18,917 nt of DNA from an uncultured Bacteroides sp. (GCA_900766195.1 CAAFUN010000149.1:1-18917), one strand, 5' to 3'; shown: positions 6,796-14,540, numbered from the stretch's first letter. The notes: generated by a model from the sequence alone, not told the origin. Numbers and translations are program-made.

Positions 6796-9700
6796 ATGGA
6801 ACACGGAATATCAGGAAGAATAGCCAGCGTATTCATAAAATCGAAATTAAGTATTCTGCTGGTGATTGCATTCATGCTCTTAGGTATCTTCAGCGTCTAC
6901 ATGATTCCTCGCGAAGAAGAACCGCAGATTGAAGTACCGATGGCCGACATTATGATAGGCTATCCGGGAGCATCGCCCAAAGAAGTAGAATCCGGTGTGG
7001 TACAGCCCATAGAAAAGATCGTATCCAACATCAAAGGAGTGGAGGATGTTTATTCCACTTCTATGAATGGCATGGCCATGCTCACTGTACAGTTTTATGT
7101 AAATGAAGATGTAGAACGTTCTTTGGTGAAACTCTACAACGAACTGATGAAGAATATGGACCGCATGCCGCAAGGCGTCACCATGCCTTTAGTGAAAACA
7201 CGTTCCATAGACGACGTTCCGGTATTGGCATTTACCTTATGGAGCGACACGATGGGCGGTTATCAAATGCGTCAGGTAGCCGAAGTGGTAGGCAATGAAA
7301 TAAAGAAGATACCGGACGTAGCTCAAATCAATATTACCGGAGGACAAAGCAGACAGGTAAAAGTTGTTTTGGACAAAGATAAAATGGCCGAGAGCAAAGT
7401 GGATTTCAACTCCATTGCCCAAACGATGCAAGGCAATAATGCCCAAATGAACAGTGGCAATCTGATCAGCAATGATTATGTGTATACGGTGAATACGGGC
7501 AAGTTCTTTGCCAACTCGGATGAAGTCAAGAATCTCATTGTAGGAGTCAACAACGGGCAACCCGTCTATCTCTATCAGGTAGCCACAGTGGAAGACGGAC
7601 CGGAAGTACCGCGAAACTATGTCTCTTTTGGTTATGGTAATGGTAGAGATAAGCTTCGCTCCACCCATCCGGATGATTATCAAGCAGTCACCCTTTCCAT
7701 CGCTAAAAAGAAAGGTGCCGATGCCATGAAGCTGGCCGAGATCGTTATTGGCAAAGTAGATCACATGAAGAAAGACCTTATCAGCAACGACCTCAATATT
7801 GAAACTACTCGTAACTACGGATTGACGGCTTCACACAAAGTGTCGGAATTGTTGTGGCACCTTTCCATCGCCATCATCGTGGTCACCATATTTGTGATGC
7901 TTGCTATGGGATGGCGTGGTGGACTGGTGGTATTCCTTTCCGTGCCCATCACGTTTGCACTGACGCTCTTTGCGTATTTCTTTCTGGGATATACGCTTAA
8001 TCGAATAACTCTTTTTGCGTTGGTTTTTGTCACCGGTATAGTGACAGACGATTCCATTATCATTGCCGAAAACATGTACCGACACTTCAAGATGAAGAAA
8101 CTACCGCCTCTACAAGCTGCCATATATGCCATCAATGAGGTGGGAAACCCCACGATACTGGCTACACTTACGGTAATTGCCGCCGTATTGCCGATGGCTT
8201 TTGTATCGGGTATGATGGGTCCTTACATGAGTCCGATGCCTATAGGCGCTTCCATAGCAATGATTTTCTCTCTGCTGGTAGCCCTCACGCTAACACCCTA
8301 CTTTGGCTATCTCTTCCTGAGATATAAAGGAAAGAAAAAAGGCGAAACGGACGAAGAGATTGAAGAAAAAGAAGAAGGTGCAGATCTGCATGAAACGAAG
8401 ATATACAAAATCTATTCGGCTATCACTACACCTTTCCTCGAAAGCAGAAAGAAACGTTGGACATTTATGATCATACTGACTGTAGTCTTATTGGGTTCGC
8501 TGGTATTGTTTTATACCAAATCGGTGCCTGTAAAGATGCTGCCTTTCGATAACAAAAATGAATTCCAGGTTATCATTGATATGCCCGAAGGAACAACTCT
8601 TGAACGCACTTCTGCTGTAGCAAAAGAGTTGGCAATCTACGTTAGCAAAAGCGATAAAGTAACTAATTATCAAACGTATATAGGAGCTGCAGCACCTATT
8701 AGTTTCAATGGTTTGGTACGTCATTATGACATGCGTTCGGGTGACAACGTAGCAGACATACAGGTGAACCTTGTAGACAAAAGTGAGCGAAGCGAACAAA
8801 GTCACGAGATAGCTCGATCAATGCGTGCAGGGCTTCAGGAAATCGGCAAAAAGTACAATGCCAACGTGAAGGTAGTGGAAGTTCCTCCAGGTCCTCCGGT
8901 AATGTCTACGGTTGTTGCCGAAATATATGGCCCTGACTATGATCAGCAAATTGCAGTAGCAGATCAGGTAAAGAACCAGCTTGCCAAGACTGAAAATGTA
9001 GTGGATGCAGACTGGAGCGTGGAAAGCGATCAAAAAGAGTACAAGTTGGAAGTGGATAAGGATAAAGCCATGAAACATGGCATAGCAAGTGCACAGATTG
9101 TACAGACTATGCATGCTGCTTTATCCGGGATGACAGTAGGTGTATTACACCAGCCTTCTTCTGTCAATCAGGTGGGCATTGTATTACAATTGCCGGAAAA
9201 AGACAAATCGAGCATTGAAGAGGCATTAAGTCTGAACGTGCTCAATAGTCAAGGGCAACCCGAACCTATTGGCAACTTTGTAAAAGTGACCGAGACTAAC
9301 AAAGCTAAAAGTATTAATCGCAAAAACCAAAAGCGCGTAGTCTATGTATTGGCAGAGGTTGCCGGAAAACTGGAAAGCCCGGTATATGCCATCAATGACT
9401 TCTCCAAAAATATATCGAATATCAAAGTGCCTCAAGGTTATTCATTAAAAGAAGAATACACTCATCAACCGGAATTTGAAAACAACTTCTCGTTGAAATG
9501 GGACGGAGAATGGAAAATCACGTATGAAGTGTTCCGTGACCTTGGCTTGGCCTTCCTATTTGTGCTCATTATTATATATATACTTATTGTTGGCTGGTTC
9601 CAGAACTTCATCACTCCGCTTGTACAGCTGGCAGCCATACCGCTGACACTGATAGGTATTGTTGTTGGGCACTGGATAATGGGAGCTTACTTCAGCGCAC

Positions 9701-10014
9701 CGTCTATGATAGGATTCATAGCTCTGGCAGGTATCATGGTGAGGAATTCCGTACTGTTGATTGACTTCATAGATATTCGGCTTAAAGAAGGCATACCTCT
9801 GAAACAGGCAATCATTGAGTCGGGAGCTGTAAGAACCACTCCTATTATTCTAACAGCAGGTGCTGTGGCACTAGGAGCGGTAGTTATACTGTTCGACCCT
9901 ATCTTCCAGGGACTTGCCATCTCTCTCATGGGAGGTACCATAACCTCCACCATACTCACGTTGGTGGTAGTGCCTCTGCTCTATTACAAAATGTTGAAAA
10001 ATAAAGTAAAATGA
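6796..10014 (+). CDS. RND-family efflux permease (AcrB/HAE superfamily)
   Basis: This proton-driven inner-membrane pump captures substrates from the periplasm or membrane and delivers them to the adaptor/TolC conduit. At 1072 residues it has the full 12-helix duplicated RND plan: TM1 (about 17-37, IPREEEPQIEVP following), first porter loop, TM4 with the proton-relay pair Asp418-Asp419 in VTGIVTDDSIIIAENMYRH, a charged cytoplasmic linker (about 513-535, KGKKKGETDEEIEEKEEG), the second porter loop, and C-terminal helices ending in TSTILTLVVVPLLYYKM. At the position of AcrB Lys940 the helix reads GIMVRNSVLLIDF, with Arg983 instead of Lys; this places it outside classical AcrB/MexB. Substrate is unknown: drugs, metals, or, from context, thiol-reactive or sulfur compounds. 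Its stop overlaps the next start (ATGA). Confidence 0.95.
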   Translation: MEHGISGRIASVFIKSKLSILLVIAFMLLGIFSVYMIPREEEPQIEVPMADIMIGYPGASPKEVESGVVQPIEKIVSNIKGVEDVYSTSMNGMAMLTVQFYVNEDVERSLVKLYNELMKNMDRMPQGVTMPLVKTRSIDDVPVLAFTLWSDTMGGYQMRQVAEVVGNEIKKIPDVAQINITGGQSRQVKVVLDKDKMAESKVDFNSIAQTMQGNNAQMNSGNLISNDYVYTVNTGKFFANSDEVKNLIVGVNNGQPVYLYQVATVEDGPEVPRNYVSFGYGNGRDKLRSTHPDDYQAVTLSIAKKKGADAMKLAEIVIGKVDHMKKDLISNDLNIETTRNYGLTASHKVSELLWHLSIAIIVVTIFVMLAMGWRGGLVVFLSVPITFALTLFAYFFLGYTLNRITLFALVFVTGIVTDDSIIIAENMYRHFKMKKLPPLQAAIYAINEVGNPTILATLTVIAAVLPMAFVSGMMGPYMSPMPIGASIAMIFSLLVALTLTPYFGYLFLRYKGKKKGETDEEIEEKEEGADLHETKIYKIYSAITTPFLESRKKRWTFMIILTVVLLGSLVLFYTKSVPVKMLPFDNKNEFQVIIDMPEGTTLERTSAVAKELAIYVSKSDKVTNYQTYIGAAAPISFNGLVRHYDMRSGDNVADIQVNLVDKSERSEQSHEIARSMRAGLQEIGKKYNANVKVVEVPPGPPVMSTVVAEIYGPDYDQQIAVADQVKNQLAKTENVVDADWSVESDQKEYKLEVDKDKAMKHGIASAQIVQTMHAALSGMTVGVLHQPSSVNQVGIVLQLPEKDKSSIEEALSLNVLNSQGQPEPIGNFVKVTETNKAKSINRKNQKRVVYVLAEVAGKLESPVYAINDFSKNISNIKVPQGYSLKEEYTHQPEFENNFSLKWDGEWKITYEVFRDLGLAFLFVLIIIYILIVGWFQNFITPLVQLAAIPLTLIGIVVGHWIMGAYFSAPSMIGFIALAGIMVRNSVLLIDFIDIRLKEGIPLKQAIIESGAVRTTPIILTAGAVALGAVVILFDPIFQGLAISLMGGTITSTILTLVVVPLLYYKMLKNKVK

Positions 10015-10340
10015 AAATTACCATGAAACTATTGATTGTATTAAGTATCAGCGAATACCACGATAAAGTGGCGGAAATTTTGCAACAGGCCGGTGTAAAC
10101 CGGTTCAGTGCCACCCCAATCACCGGGCATAAACAGAAAAAAGCAGAGCATTATTTAAACTGGTTCAGCGCCACTTCATCAAATGCCAAAACCAATTCTA
10201 TCCTGCTCTTCAGCTTTACAACCAAGGAGGTGGCTGAACAAGCCATCACAGAACTTAACAAATGCAACGAGGAAACTCAAAATCCGTTTCCCGTGCATGC
10301 ATTCATACTTGATGTAGAATCCTATTCAAAATTTATCTGA
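10011..10340 (+). CDS. Small PII/ferredoxin-fold-like protein coupled to RND pump
   Basis: A 109-residue soluble protein with no signal peptide. Its layout, MKLLIVLSISEYHDKVAEILQQAGV then a variable loop, SILLFSFTTKEVAEQAITELNK and a final PVHAFILDVESY strand, follows the beta-alpha-beta-beta-alpha-beta pattern of PII-like and CutA/DUF3240-like ferredoxin-fold proteins. The region between residues 37 and 62 would be the T-loop equivalent. Small PII-like proteins are known next to RND and other transporters, where they may sense nucleotides or metals and bind the transporter; here that role is inference. The start codon overlaps the RND stop (ATGA), and a second in-frame ATG at 10023 is an alternative start. 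The next gene begins 2 bp after its stop. Family assignment rests on fold pattern rather than a diagnostic motif. Confidence 0.6.
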   Translation: MKITMKLLIVLSISEYHDKVAEILQQAGVNRFSATPITGHKQKKAEHYLNWFSATSSNAKTNSILLFSFTTKEVAEQAITELNKCNEETQNPFPVHAFILDVESYSKFI

Positions 10341-10342
10341 CA

Positions 10343-10528
10343 ATGAAAAGAGAATATATTATTAGAGTCGTTGCAGGTACTATGGTTACCGTCGGCTCAC
10401 TACTTGCTTACTTTGTATCACCCAATTGGGTGATACTCCCTATTTTTGTAGGCGTTAATCTTGTTCAATCATCATTCACCAAATTTTGCCCATTGGAAAG
10501 CATTCTGGACAAGTTCAATGTGAAATAA
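10343..10528 (+). CDS. DUF2892 (YgaP-type) two-helix membrane protein
   Basis: This 61-residue protein matches the DUF2892 pattern found as the C-terminal membrane anchor of E. coli YgaP rhodanese and as free-standing proteins: IIRVVAGTMVTVGSLLAYFV (helix 1), SPNWVILPIFVGVNLVQSSF (helix 2), then the conserved FCPLESILDKF with one Cys (Cys50). In YgaP-like proteins this domain places a sulfurtransferase at the membrane. Its presence between the RND pump and the rhodanese-containing fusion suggests a docking or sulfur-relay role at the inner membrane (inference). It lies 2 bp after the PII-like gene and is the last gene before a 155-bp gap. Confidence 0.85.
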   Translation: MKREYIIRVVAGTMVTVGSLLAYFVSPNWVILPIFVGVNLVQSSFTKFCPLESILDKFNVK

Positions 10529-10534
10529 CAAGAC

Positions 10535-10574
10535 TGTAAGAAAGCGTTCATTCACAGATATTAGCTGTCTTACA
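10535..10574. repeat. Inverted repeat in the mid-cluster gap
   Basis: TGTAAGA (10535-10541) and TCTTACA (10568-10574) are complementary with a 26-nt loop. It starts 7 bp after the DUF2892 stop and could act as a processing or partial-termination element between the pump genes and the sulfur genes. There is no T-run, and the arms are short. Confidence 0.3.
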
Positions 10575-10592
10575 CTAAGTTTAATAGAAATA

Positions 10593-10657
10593 TTTTCCAA
10601 AAGATATATATTCAATCAAAATTATGTATATCTTTGCAATATATTAATCAGTGGAAA
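10593..10657 (+). promoter_or_regulatory. Candidate internal promoter and regulatory boxes before the reductase fusion
   Basis: TATCTTTG at 10629-10636 fits the -7 consensus TAnnTTTG exactly and lies 47 bp before the start codon; no clear TTTG is found 19-21 bp upstream. TTTTCCAA (10593-10600) lies upstream and the half-match GTGGAAAT (10651-10658) downstream, echoing the arrangement at the efflux promoter. The pump genes and sulfur genes may therefore be separately started but co-regulated. Confidence 0.4.
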
Positions 10658-10683
10658 TATTATCTATAGTAAAATAAAAAGAT

Positions 10684-13131
10684 ATGAAACATATTATTAT
10701 CGGAGGAGTAGCAGGAGGCGCAACAGCTGCAGCCAGAATACGCAGAGTTGACGAATCTGCAGAAATCATACTAATAGAAAGAGGCAAATACATCTCGTAT
10801 GCCAATTGTGGACTGCCCTATTACATAGGTGGAGTGATAACTGACCGCGAGAAACTATTTGTACAGACTCCTGCTTCATTCGGTACAAGATTTAACGTAG
10901 ACGTGCGTGTGGAAAGTGAAGTCACGGCTATCAATACAGATTCAAAAGAAGTTTCTGTTCGCCGAAAAGACGGTTCAGTCTATACCGAAAGCTATGACAA
11001 ACTGCTGCTTTCACCGGGATCTTCACCTGTGCGTCCTCCGCTCAAGGGCATCGAACTCGAAGGAATCTTTACCTTGCGAAATGTGGAAGACACCGATCGG
11101 ATTAAAAACTATATCAATACGCACAAAGTGGAAAGTGCCGTAGTGGTTGGTGCAGGATTCATCGGACTGGAAATGGCGGAAAACCTACATCATGCCGGTG
11201 CACGGGTATCCATCGTGGAGATGAGCAATCAAGTGATGGCTCCGGTGGACTATTCCATTGCTTCGCATGTGCATCAACACTTGCTTCAGAAAGGAGTTCA
11301 ACTTCACCTGGAACAAGGGGTAGAGCACTTTGAACGTTATAGTAACCGTCTGAAGGTTTTCTTTGGAAGCGGTGCAAGTATTGATGCTGATATTGTAATT
11401 CTCTCCATTGGCGTACGTCCTGAAACAGCTTTAGCCAAAGCAGCCGGTATAGCCATCGGTGAAACGGGAGGAATACGTGTGAACGAATATCTTGAAACTT
11501 CCGTCAAGGATATTTATGCCGTAGGAGATGCTATTGAATATCCTCATCCTCTAACCGGTAAACCGTGGTTGAACTATTTGGCTAATCCGGCCAATAGACA
11601 AGGGCGTATTGTAGCGGACAACATGATATCTGGTAATGTTTCACAATATGAAGGTGCCATCGGTACATCCATAGCCAAAGTGTTTGATCTCACTGTAGCT
11701 TCTACAGGATTGGCGGCAAAACGGCTTAAGCAGTGGGGCATTTCTTATCAAAGCTCCACTACACATTCTTCTTCGCATGCAGGATACTATCCGGACGCAT
11801 TGCCTCTTACGCTGAAACTTACTTTCGATCCTTCAAGCGGCAAACTTTATGGTGCACAGTGCGTAGGCTACGATGGTGTAGACAAACGCATTGACCAGAT
11901 TGCAATGCTGATTAAGAACAACGGAACAGTGTATGATCTCATTAAGACCGAACATGCATATGCTCCTCCATTCTCATCGGCCAAAGATCCTATAGCTATT
12001 GCCGGATATGTGGCAAGTAACATCATCAGTGGTGCAATGCCAGTAATCTCGTGGAGGGAATTCCAGCACACGGATAAGTCCAATGCAATGGTTATTGATG
12101 TACGTACGCGAGATGAGTTTGCATTTGGTGCTATTCCGGGAGCCATAAACATACCGCTCGATGAAATGAGAAACAGATTATCCGCCATCCCCACCGACAA
12201 GGATATCATCCTTTATTGTGCCGTTGGGTTACGTGGTTATCTCGCTCTACGTATCCTTACAGGACATGGCTATAAAAATGTAAGGAATCTTTCGGGAGGA
12301 TACAAAACTTATTCTACTGCCACTGCACCGATAGTAGCCCTCAAACCTTTGGTACTTCCTACGGATAAAACGGATATGGATACCCAACGAGTGGAACAAA
12401 GCATAAAGAGCGTAAGGATAGATGCCTGCGGATTGCAATGTCCCGGACCTATTATGAAAGTGAAGCAAGCTATTGACTCGGTGCACGAAGGTGAACGTAT
12501 AGAAGTGATAGCCACCGATGCCGGCTTCTCACGAGATGCGCAAGCTTGGTGCAACACCACAGGCAATATGCTCATATCTAACACGGAAGATAAAGGTAAA
12601 TATACAGTTATCATTGAGAAAGGTTCGCCTAAAGCGGGCAATGTTATTACCTCTTGCGATCGCAAAGCGAAAACCTTCATCATGTTCAGCGACGATTTGG
12701 ATAAGGCTCTTGCCACTTTTGTATTGGCAAACGGAGCTGCTGCAACAGGACATAAAGTCACTATTTTCTTCACTTTCTGGGGGCTTAATGTCATTAAGAA
12801 AGTAAATAAGCCACAGGTGAAAAAAGATGTTTTCGGCAGAATGTTTGGCATGATGCTGCCTTCAAGTTCGCAGAAGCTCCACCTCTCCAAGATGAGCATG
12901 TTCGGCATAGGTGATAAAATGATGCGGCATATCATGAAAACTAAAGGTATTGATTCCCTCGAATCCTTACGTAGCCAGGCATTGGCAAGCGGAGTGGAAT
13001 TCATAGCCTGCCAGATGTCTATGGACGTAATGGGAGTAAAACGTGAAGAATTGCTGGACGAAGTAAGTGTAGGCGGAGTAGCCACTTATATGGAGCGTGC
13101 TGAAGATGCCAATGTCAACCTCTTTATCTGA
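10684..13131 (+). CDS. CoA-disulfide reductase/NADH persulfide reductase fused to rhodanese, TusA and DsrE domains
   Basis: An 815-residue multidomain flavoenzyme, predicted cytoplasmic. Residues 1-445 form a pyridine-nucleotide-disulfide reductase of the single-cysteine CoADR class: FAD site IIGGVAGGATAAARIRR, redox Cys42 in NCGLPYYIGG, NAD site VVVGAGFIGLEMAE and FAD-binding DIYAVGDAIE. A rhodanese domain follows (about 449-550, VIDVRTRDEF; active Cys512 in CAVGLRG). Then a TusA domain (about 577-645, DACGLQCPGPIMK with Cys582 and Cys586) and a DsrE-like domain (about 660-815, with Cys776 in FIACQMSMDVMGV). Shorter CoADR-rhodanese homologues (Shewanella Npsr, Bacillus CoADR-RHD) reduce CoA disulfide or persulfides using NAD(P)H. 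The added TusA and DsrE suggest internal sulfur relay between four cysteine centres. Such four-domain versions are known in anaerobes. Long gap upstream carries a possible internal promoter. Confidence 0.93.
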   Translation: MKHIIIGGVAGGATAAARIRRVDESAEIILIERGKYISYANCGLPYYIGGVITDREKLFVQTPASFGTRFNVDVRVESEVTAINTDSKEVSVRRKDGSVYTESYDKLLLSPGSSPVRPPLKGIELEGIFTLRNVEDTDRIKNYINTHKVESAVVVGAGFIGLEMAENLHHAGARVSIVEMSNQVMAPVDYSIASHVHQHLLQKGVQLHLEQGVEHFERYSNRLKVFFGSGASIDADIVILSIGVRPETALAKAAGIAIGETGGIRVNEYLETSVKDIYAVGDAIEYPHPLTGKPWLNYLANPANRQGRIVADNMISGNVSQYEGAIGTSIAKVFDLTVASTGLAAKRLKQWGISYQSSTTHSSSHAGYYPDALPLTLKLTFDPSSGKLYGAQCVGYDGVDKRIDQIAMLIKNNGTVYDLIKTEHAYAPPFSSAKDPIAIAGYVASNIISGAMPVISWREFQHTDKSNAMVIDVRTRDEFAFGAIPGAINIPLDEMRNRLSAIPTDKDIILYCAVGLRGYLALRILTGHGYKNVRNLSGGYKTYSTATAPIVALKPLVLPTDKTDMDTQRVEQSIKSVRIDACGLQCPGPIMKVKQAIDSVHEGERIEVIATDAGFSRDAQAWCNTTGNMLISNTEDKGKYTVIIEKGSPKAGNVITSCDRKAKTFIMFSDDLDKALATFVLANGAAATGHKVTIFFTFWGLNVIKKVNKPQVKKDVFGRMFGMMLPSSSQKLHLSKMSMFGIGDKMMRHIMKTKGIDSLESLRSQALASGVEFIACQMSMDVMGVKREELLDEVSVGGVATYMERAEDANVNLFI

Positions 13132-13200
13132 CATTCAGAAGGAAGGCACGCAACCCGGTAAACATTATATAAAAAGAGATAATAAAAATAGAAGATCAGT

Positions 13201-13413
13201 ATGAAAAAAGTAATTATTAAATATTTACCCACACTGGCAGGCATACTGCTGGGAGGCATAGGTGGATACCTATATTGGCGCTATGTGGGTTGTGAGAGTG
13301 GCACCTGTCCCATTACCTCTTCACCGATCAATAGCTCGATTTGGGGAATGCTCATGGGAGGATTATTGTTTAACGCCTTCCCTAAAAAGGAAGAAAAACA
13401 GGAAAAAGAATGA
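13201..13413 (+). CDS. DUF6132 small membrane protein
   Basis: A 70-residue protein with two predicted membrane helices, LPTLAGILLGGIGGYLYW (about 9-26) and SSIWGMLMGGLLFNAF (about 45-60), joined by the hallmark segment YVGCESGTCPITSSP carrying two cysteines (Cys31, Cys36). The Cys-x-Ser-Gly-Thr-Cys-Pro-Ile motif is typical of the DUF6132 family, common in Bacteroidota and often close to rhodanese or thioredoxin genes. No biochemical function is established to my knowledge. The conserved cysteine pair facing one side of the membrane suggests thiol exchange or metal binding (inference). It follows the fusion gene by 69 bp and overlaps the next gene by ATGA. Confidence 0.8.
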   Translation: MKKVIIKYLPTLAGILLGGIGGYLYWRYVGCESGTCPITSSPINSSIWGMLMGGLLFNAFPKKEEKQEKE

Positions 13414-13658
13414 AAGAATTATTAAAGAACTGGGATTTCGGTCGTATATTTCGACTTGTAGTAGGAATAATTGCAGGAATATACGCTTTTACATCAGGAG
13501 AGTATATCTTTTTGTTGCTCACGGCACTATTTTTATTTCAAGCCATATTCAACATCTCATGTTGTTGCGCAGGCGGTGGATGTTCAACTACTGAACAAAA
13601 TGGTCCAAAGCAAGTCTACAAAGATATAATCAAACCCTACAAACCCGAGAAAAAATGA
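13410..13658 (+). CDS. Small Cys-rich membrane protein (DUF2892-like), function unknown
   Basis: An 82-residue protein with a two-helix core, FRLVVGIIAGIYAFTSGEYIFLLLTALFLFQAIFNI broken at SGE, resembling the DUF2892 hairpin but ending in a cysteine cluster SCCCAGGGC (Cys51, 52, 53 and 58) and a polar 20-residue tail. Similar proteins with a Cys-rich motif after the second helix occur in Bacteroidota near rhodanese and thioredoxin genes. The cluster could bind a soft metal or carry persulfide (inference). Translation is probably coupled on both sides: start overlaps the DUF6132 stop, stop overlaps the thioredoxin start, both as ATGA. Confidence 0.75.
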   Translation: MKELLKNWDFGRIFRLVVGIIAGIYAFTSGEYIFLLLTALFLFQAIFNISCCCAGGGCSTTEQNGPKQVYKDIIKPYKPEKK

Positions 13659-14104
13659 AAAAAATATTATTTACAATGTTTCTTGCCATAGCTTTTACAG
13701 CTTGTGGAAACGCTCAAAGTCCCAATAAAACAGAAAAGAAAATGAAAGCAACAGAATTAACCAAAGCAGACTTTCTGAAGAAAGTAGCTAACTTCGAAAC
13801 CACTCCTAACGAATGGAAATATCTTGGTGACAAACCCGCTATTGTAGATTTTTACGCATCATGGTGCGGTCCTTGCAAAATGGTAGCTCCTATACTTGAA
13901 GAGCTTGCCGGCGAATATGAAGGACAGATCTATGTATATAAGGTAAATACTGAAAATGAGCAGGAATTAGCCGCAGCATTCGGCATCCGCTCTATCCCAT
14001 CTATTCTGTTCATTCCTATGAATGGTCAGCCGCAAATGGCACAGGGTGCCATGCCTAAATCTTCTTTTAAAGAAGCAATAGAGAAAGTCTTACTAAAAAA
14101 ATAA
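13655..14104 (+). CDS. Thioredoxin-fold lipoprotein
   Basis: This 149-residue thioredoxin carries a lipoprotein signal (MKKILFTMFLAIAFTAC; lipobox FTAC, Cys17), so it should be anchored in the periplasm-facing membrane rather than cytoplasmic. The domain is complete: ADFLKKVANFE, PAIVDFYASWCGPCKMVAPIL with active-site Cys71-Gly-Pro-Cys74, and the cis-proline loop FGIRSIPSILFIP. A 35-residue linker separates lipid anchor and domain. It would reduce or isomerise extracytoplasmic thiols, and could draw electrons from an inner-membrane partner; the two Cys-rich membrane proteins just upstream are candidates (inference). An internal ATG at 13742 would give a cytoplasmic form, but the overlap with the previous gene and the good lipobox favour the start at 13655. 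Five bp separate it from the regulator gene. Confidence 0.93.
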   Translation: MKKILFTMFLAIAFTACGNAQSPNKTEKKMKATELTKADFLKKVANFETTPNEWKYLGDKPAIVDFYASWCGPCKMVAPILEELAGEYEGQIYVYKVNTENEQELAAAFGIRSIPSILFIPMNGQPQMAQGAMPKSSFKEAIEKVLLKK

Positions 14105-14109
14105 CAAGA

Positions 14110-14517
14110 GTGGAAACATTAGATACCAAAAAGGCAGACAAACCGATGGATACTCTCTGTAAGATTAGAGATATCTATCGTGCTATTGCAGATTTTGAAA
14201 CACAATTGGAAAAGAACCATCACCTCTGTCTTAACGAAGGAATGTTATTGTGTAGCCTCTCTAAAATAGAAACCCTCTCTTCAGGTGAAGTGGCAGAGAT
14301 GTTGGGACTTACTAATTCCAATGCTTCCAAGGTGATTCGTTCGGTGGAAGACAAAGGTCTGATAAAACGAGTACTGGGCACTAAGGACAAACGACAAATG
14401 TATTTTTCGTTAACCGAAAAAGGCAAGCGTAGTTTATCAGCAATCAAATGTGATGATATAGAAATTCCTGATTTATTGAAGAGCATTCTTCAAAGGGACA
14501 ATCTGTCAGACATTTAA
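14110..14517 (+). CDS. MarR-family transcriptional regulator
   Basis: A winged-helix regulator of the MarR type, likely dimeric, 135 residues from GTG at 14110 or 123 from ATG at 14146. The winged helix is clear: LSSGEVAEMLGLTNSNASKVIRSVEDKGLI (recognition helix around 67-80), the wing KRVLGTKDKRQMYFSLTEKGK, and a short C-terminal helix. The domain starts right after the ATG at 14146, and GTG starts are rare in these genomes, so the shorter form is quite possible; the longer form sits only 5 bp behind the thioredoxin gene. Four cysteines (17, 40, 48, 114 in the long form) are present, with Cys17 in the N-terminal helix near where OhrR-type MarR proteins carry their sensing Cys. As last gene of the cluster it probably controls it, possibly via TTTTCCAA boxes (inference). 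Confidence 0.85.
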   Translation: METLDTKKADKPMDTLCKIRDIYRAIADFETQLEKNHHLCLNEGMLLCSLSKIETLSSGEVAEMLGLTNSNASKVIRSVEDKGLIKRVLGTKDKRQMYFSLTEKGKRSLSAIKCDDIEIPDLLKSILQRDNLSDI

Positions 14518-14540
14518 TTTACAAACAAGCAAAACCAGCA

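Noticed and set aside
12309..13085. 258-codon antisense ORF within the reductase fusion
   Set aside because: It is an opposite-strand shadow of a clearly coding TusA/DsrE region; no start context, motif or promoter supports it.
14203..14216. TTGGAAAA box inside the marR gene
   Set aside because: It falls in the coding sequence of the N-terminal helix, has no promoter element near it and no paired box; treated as chance.
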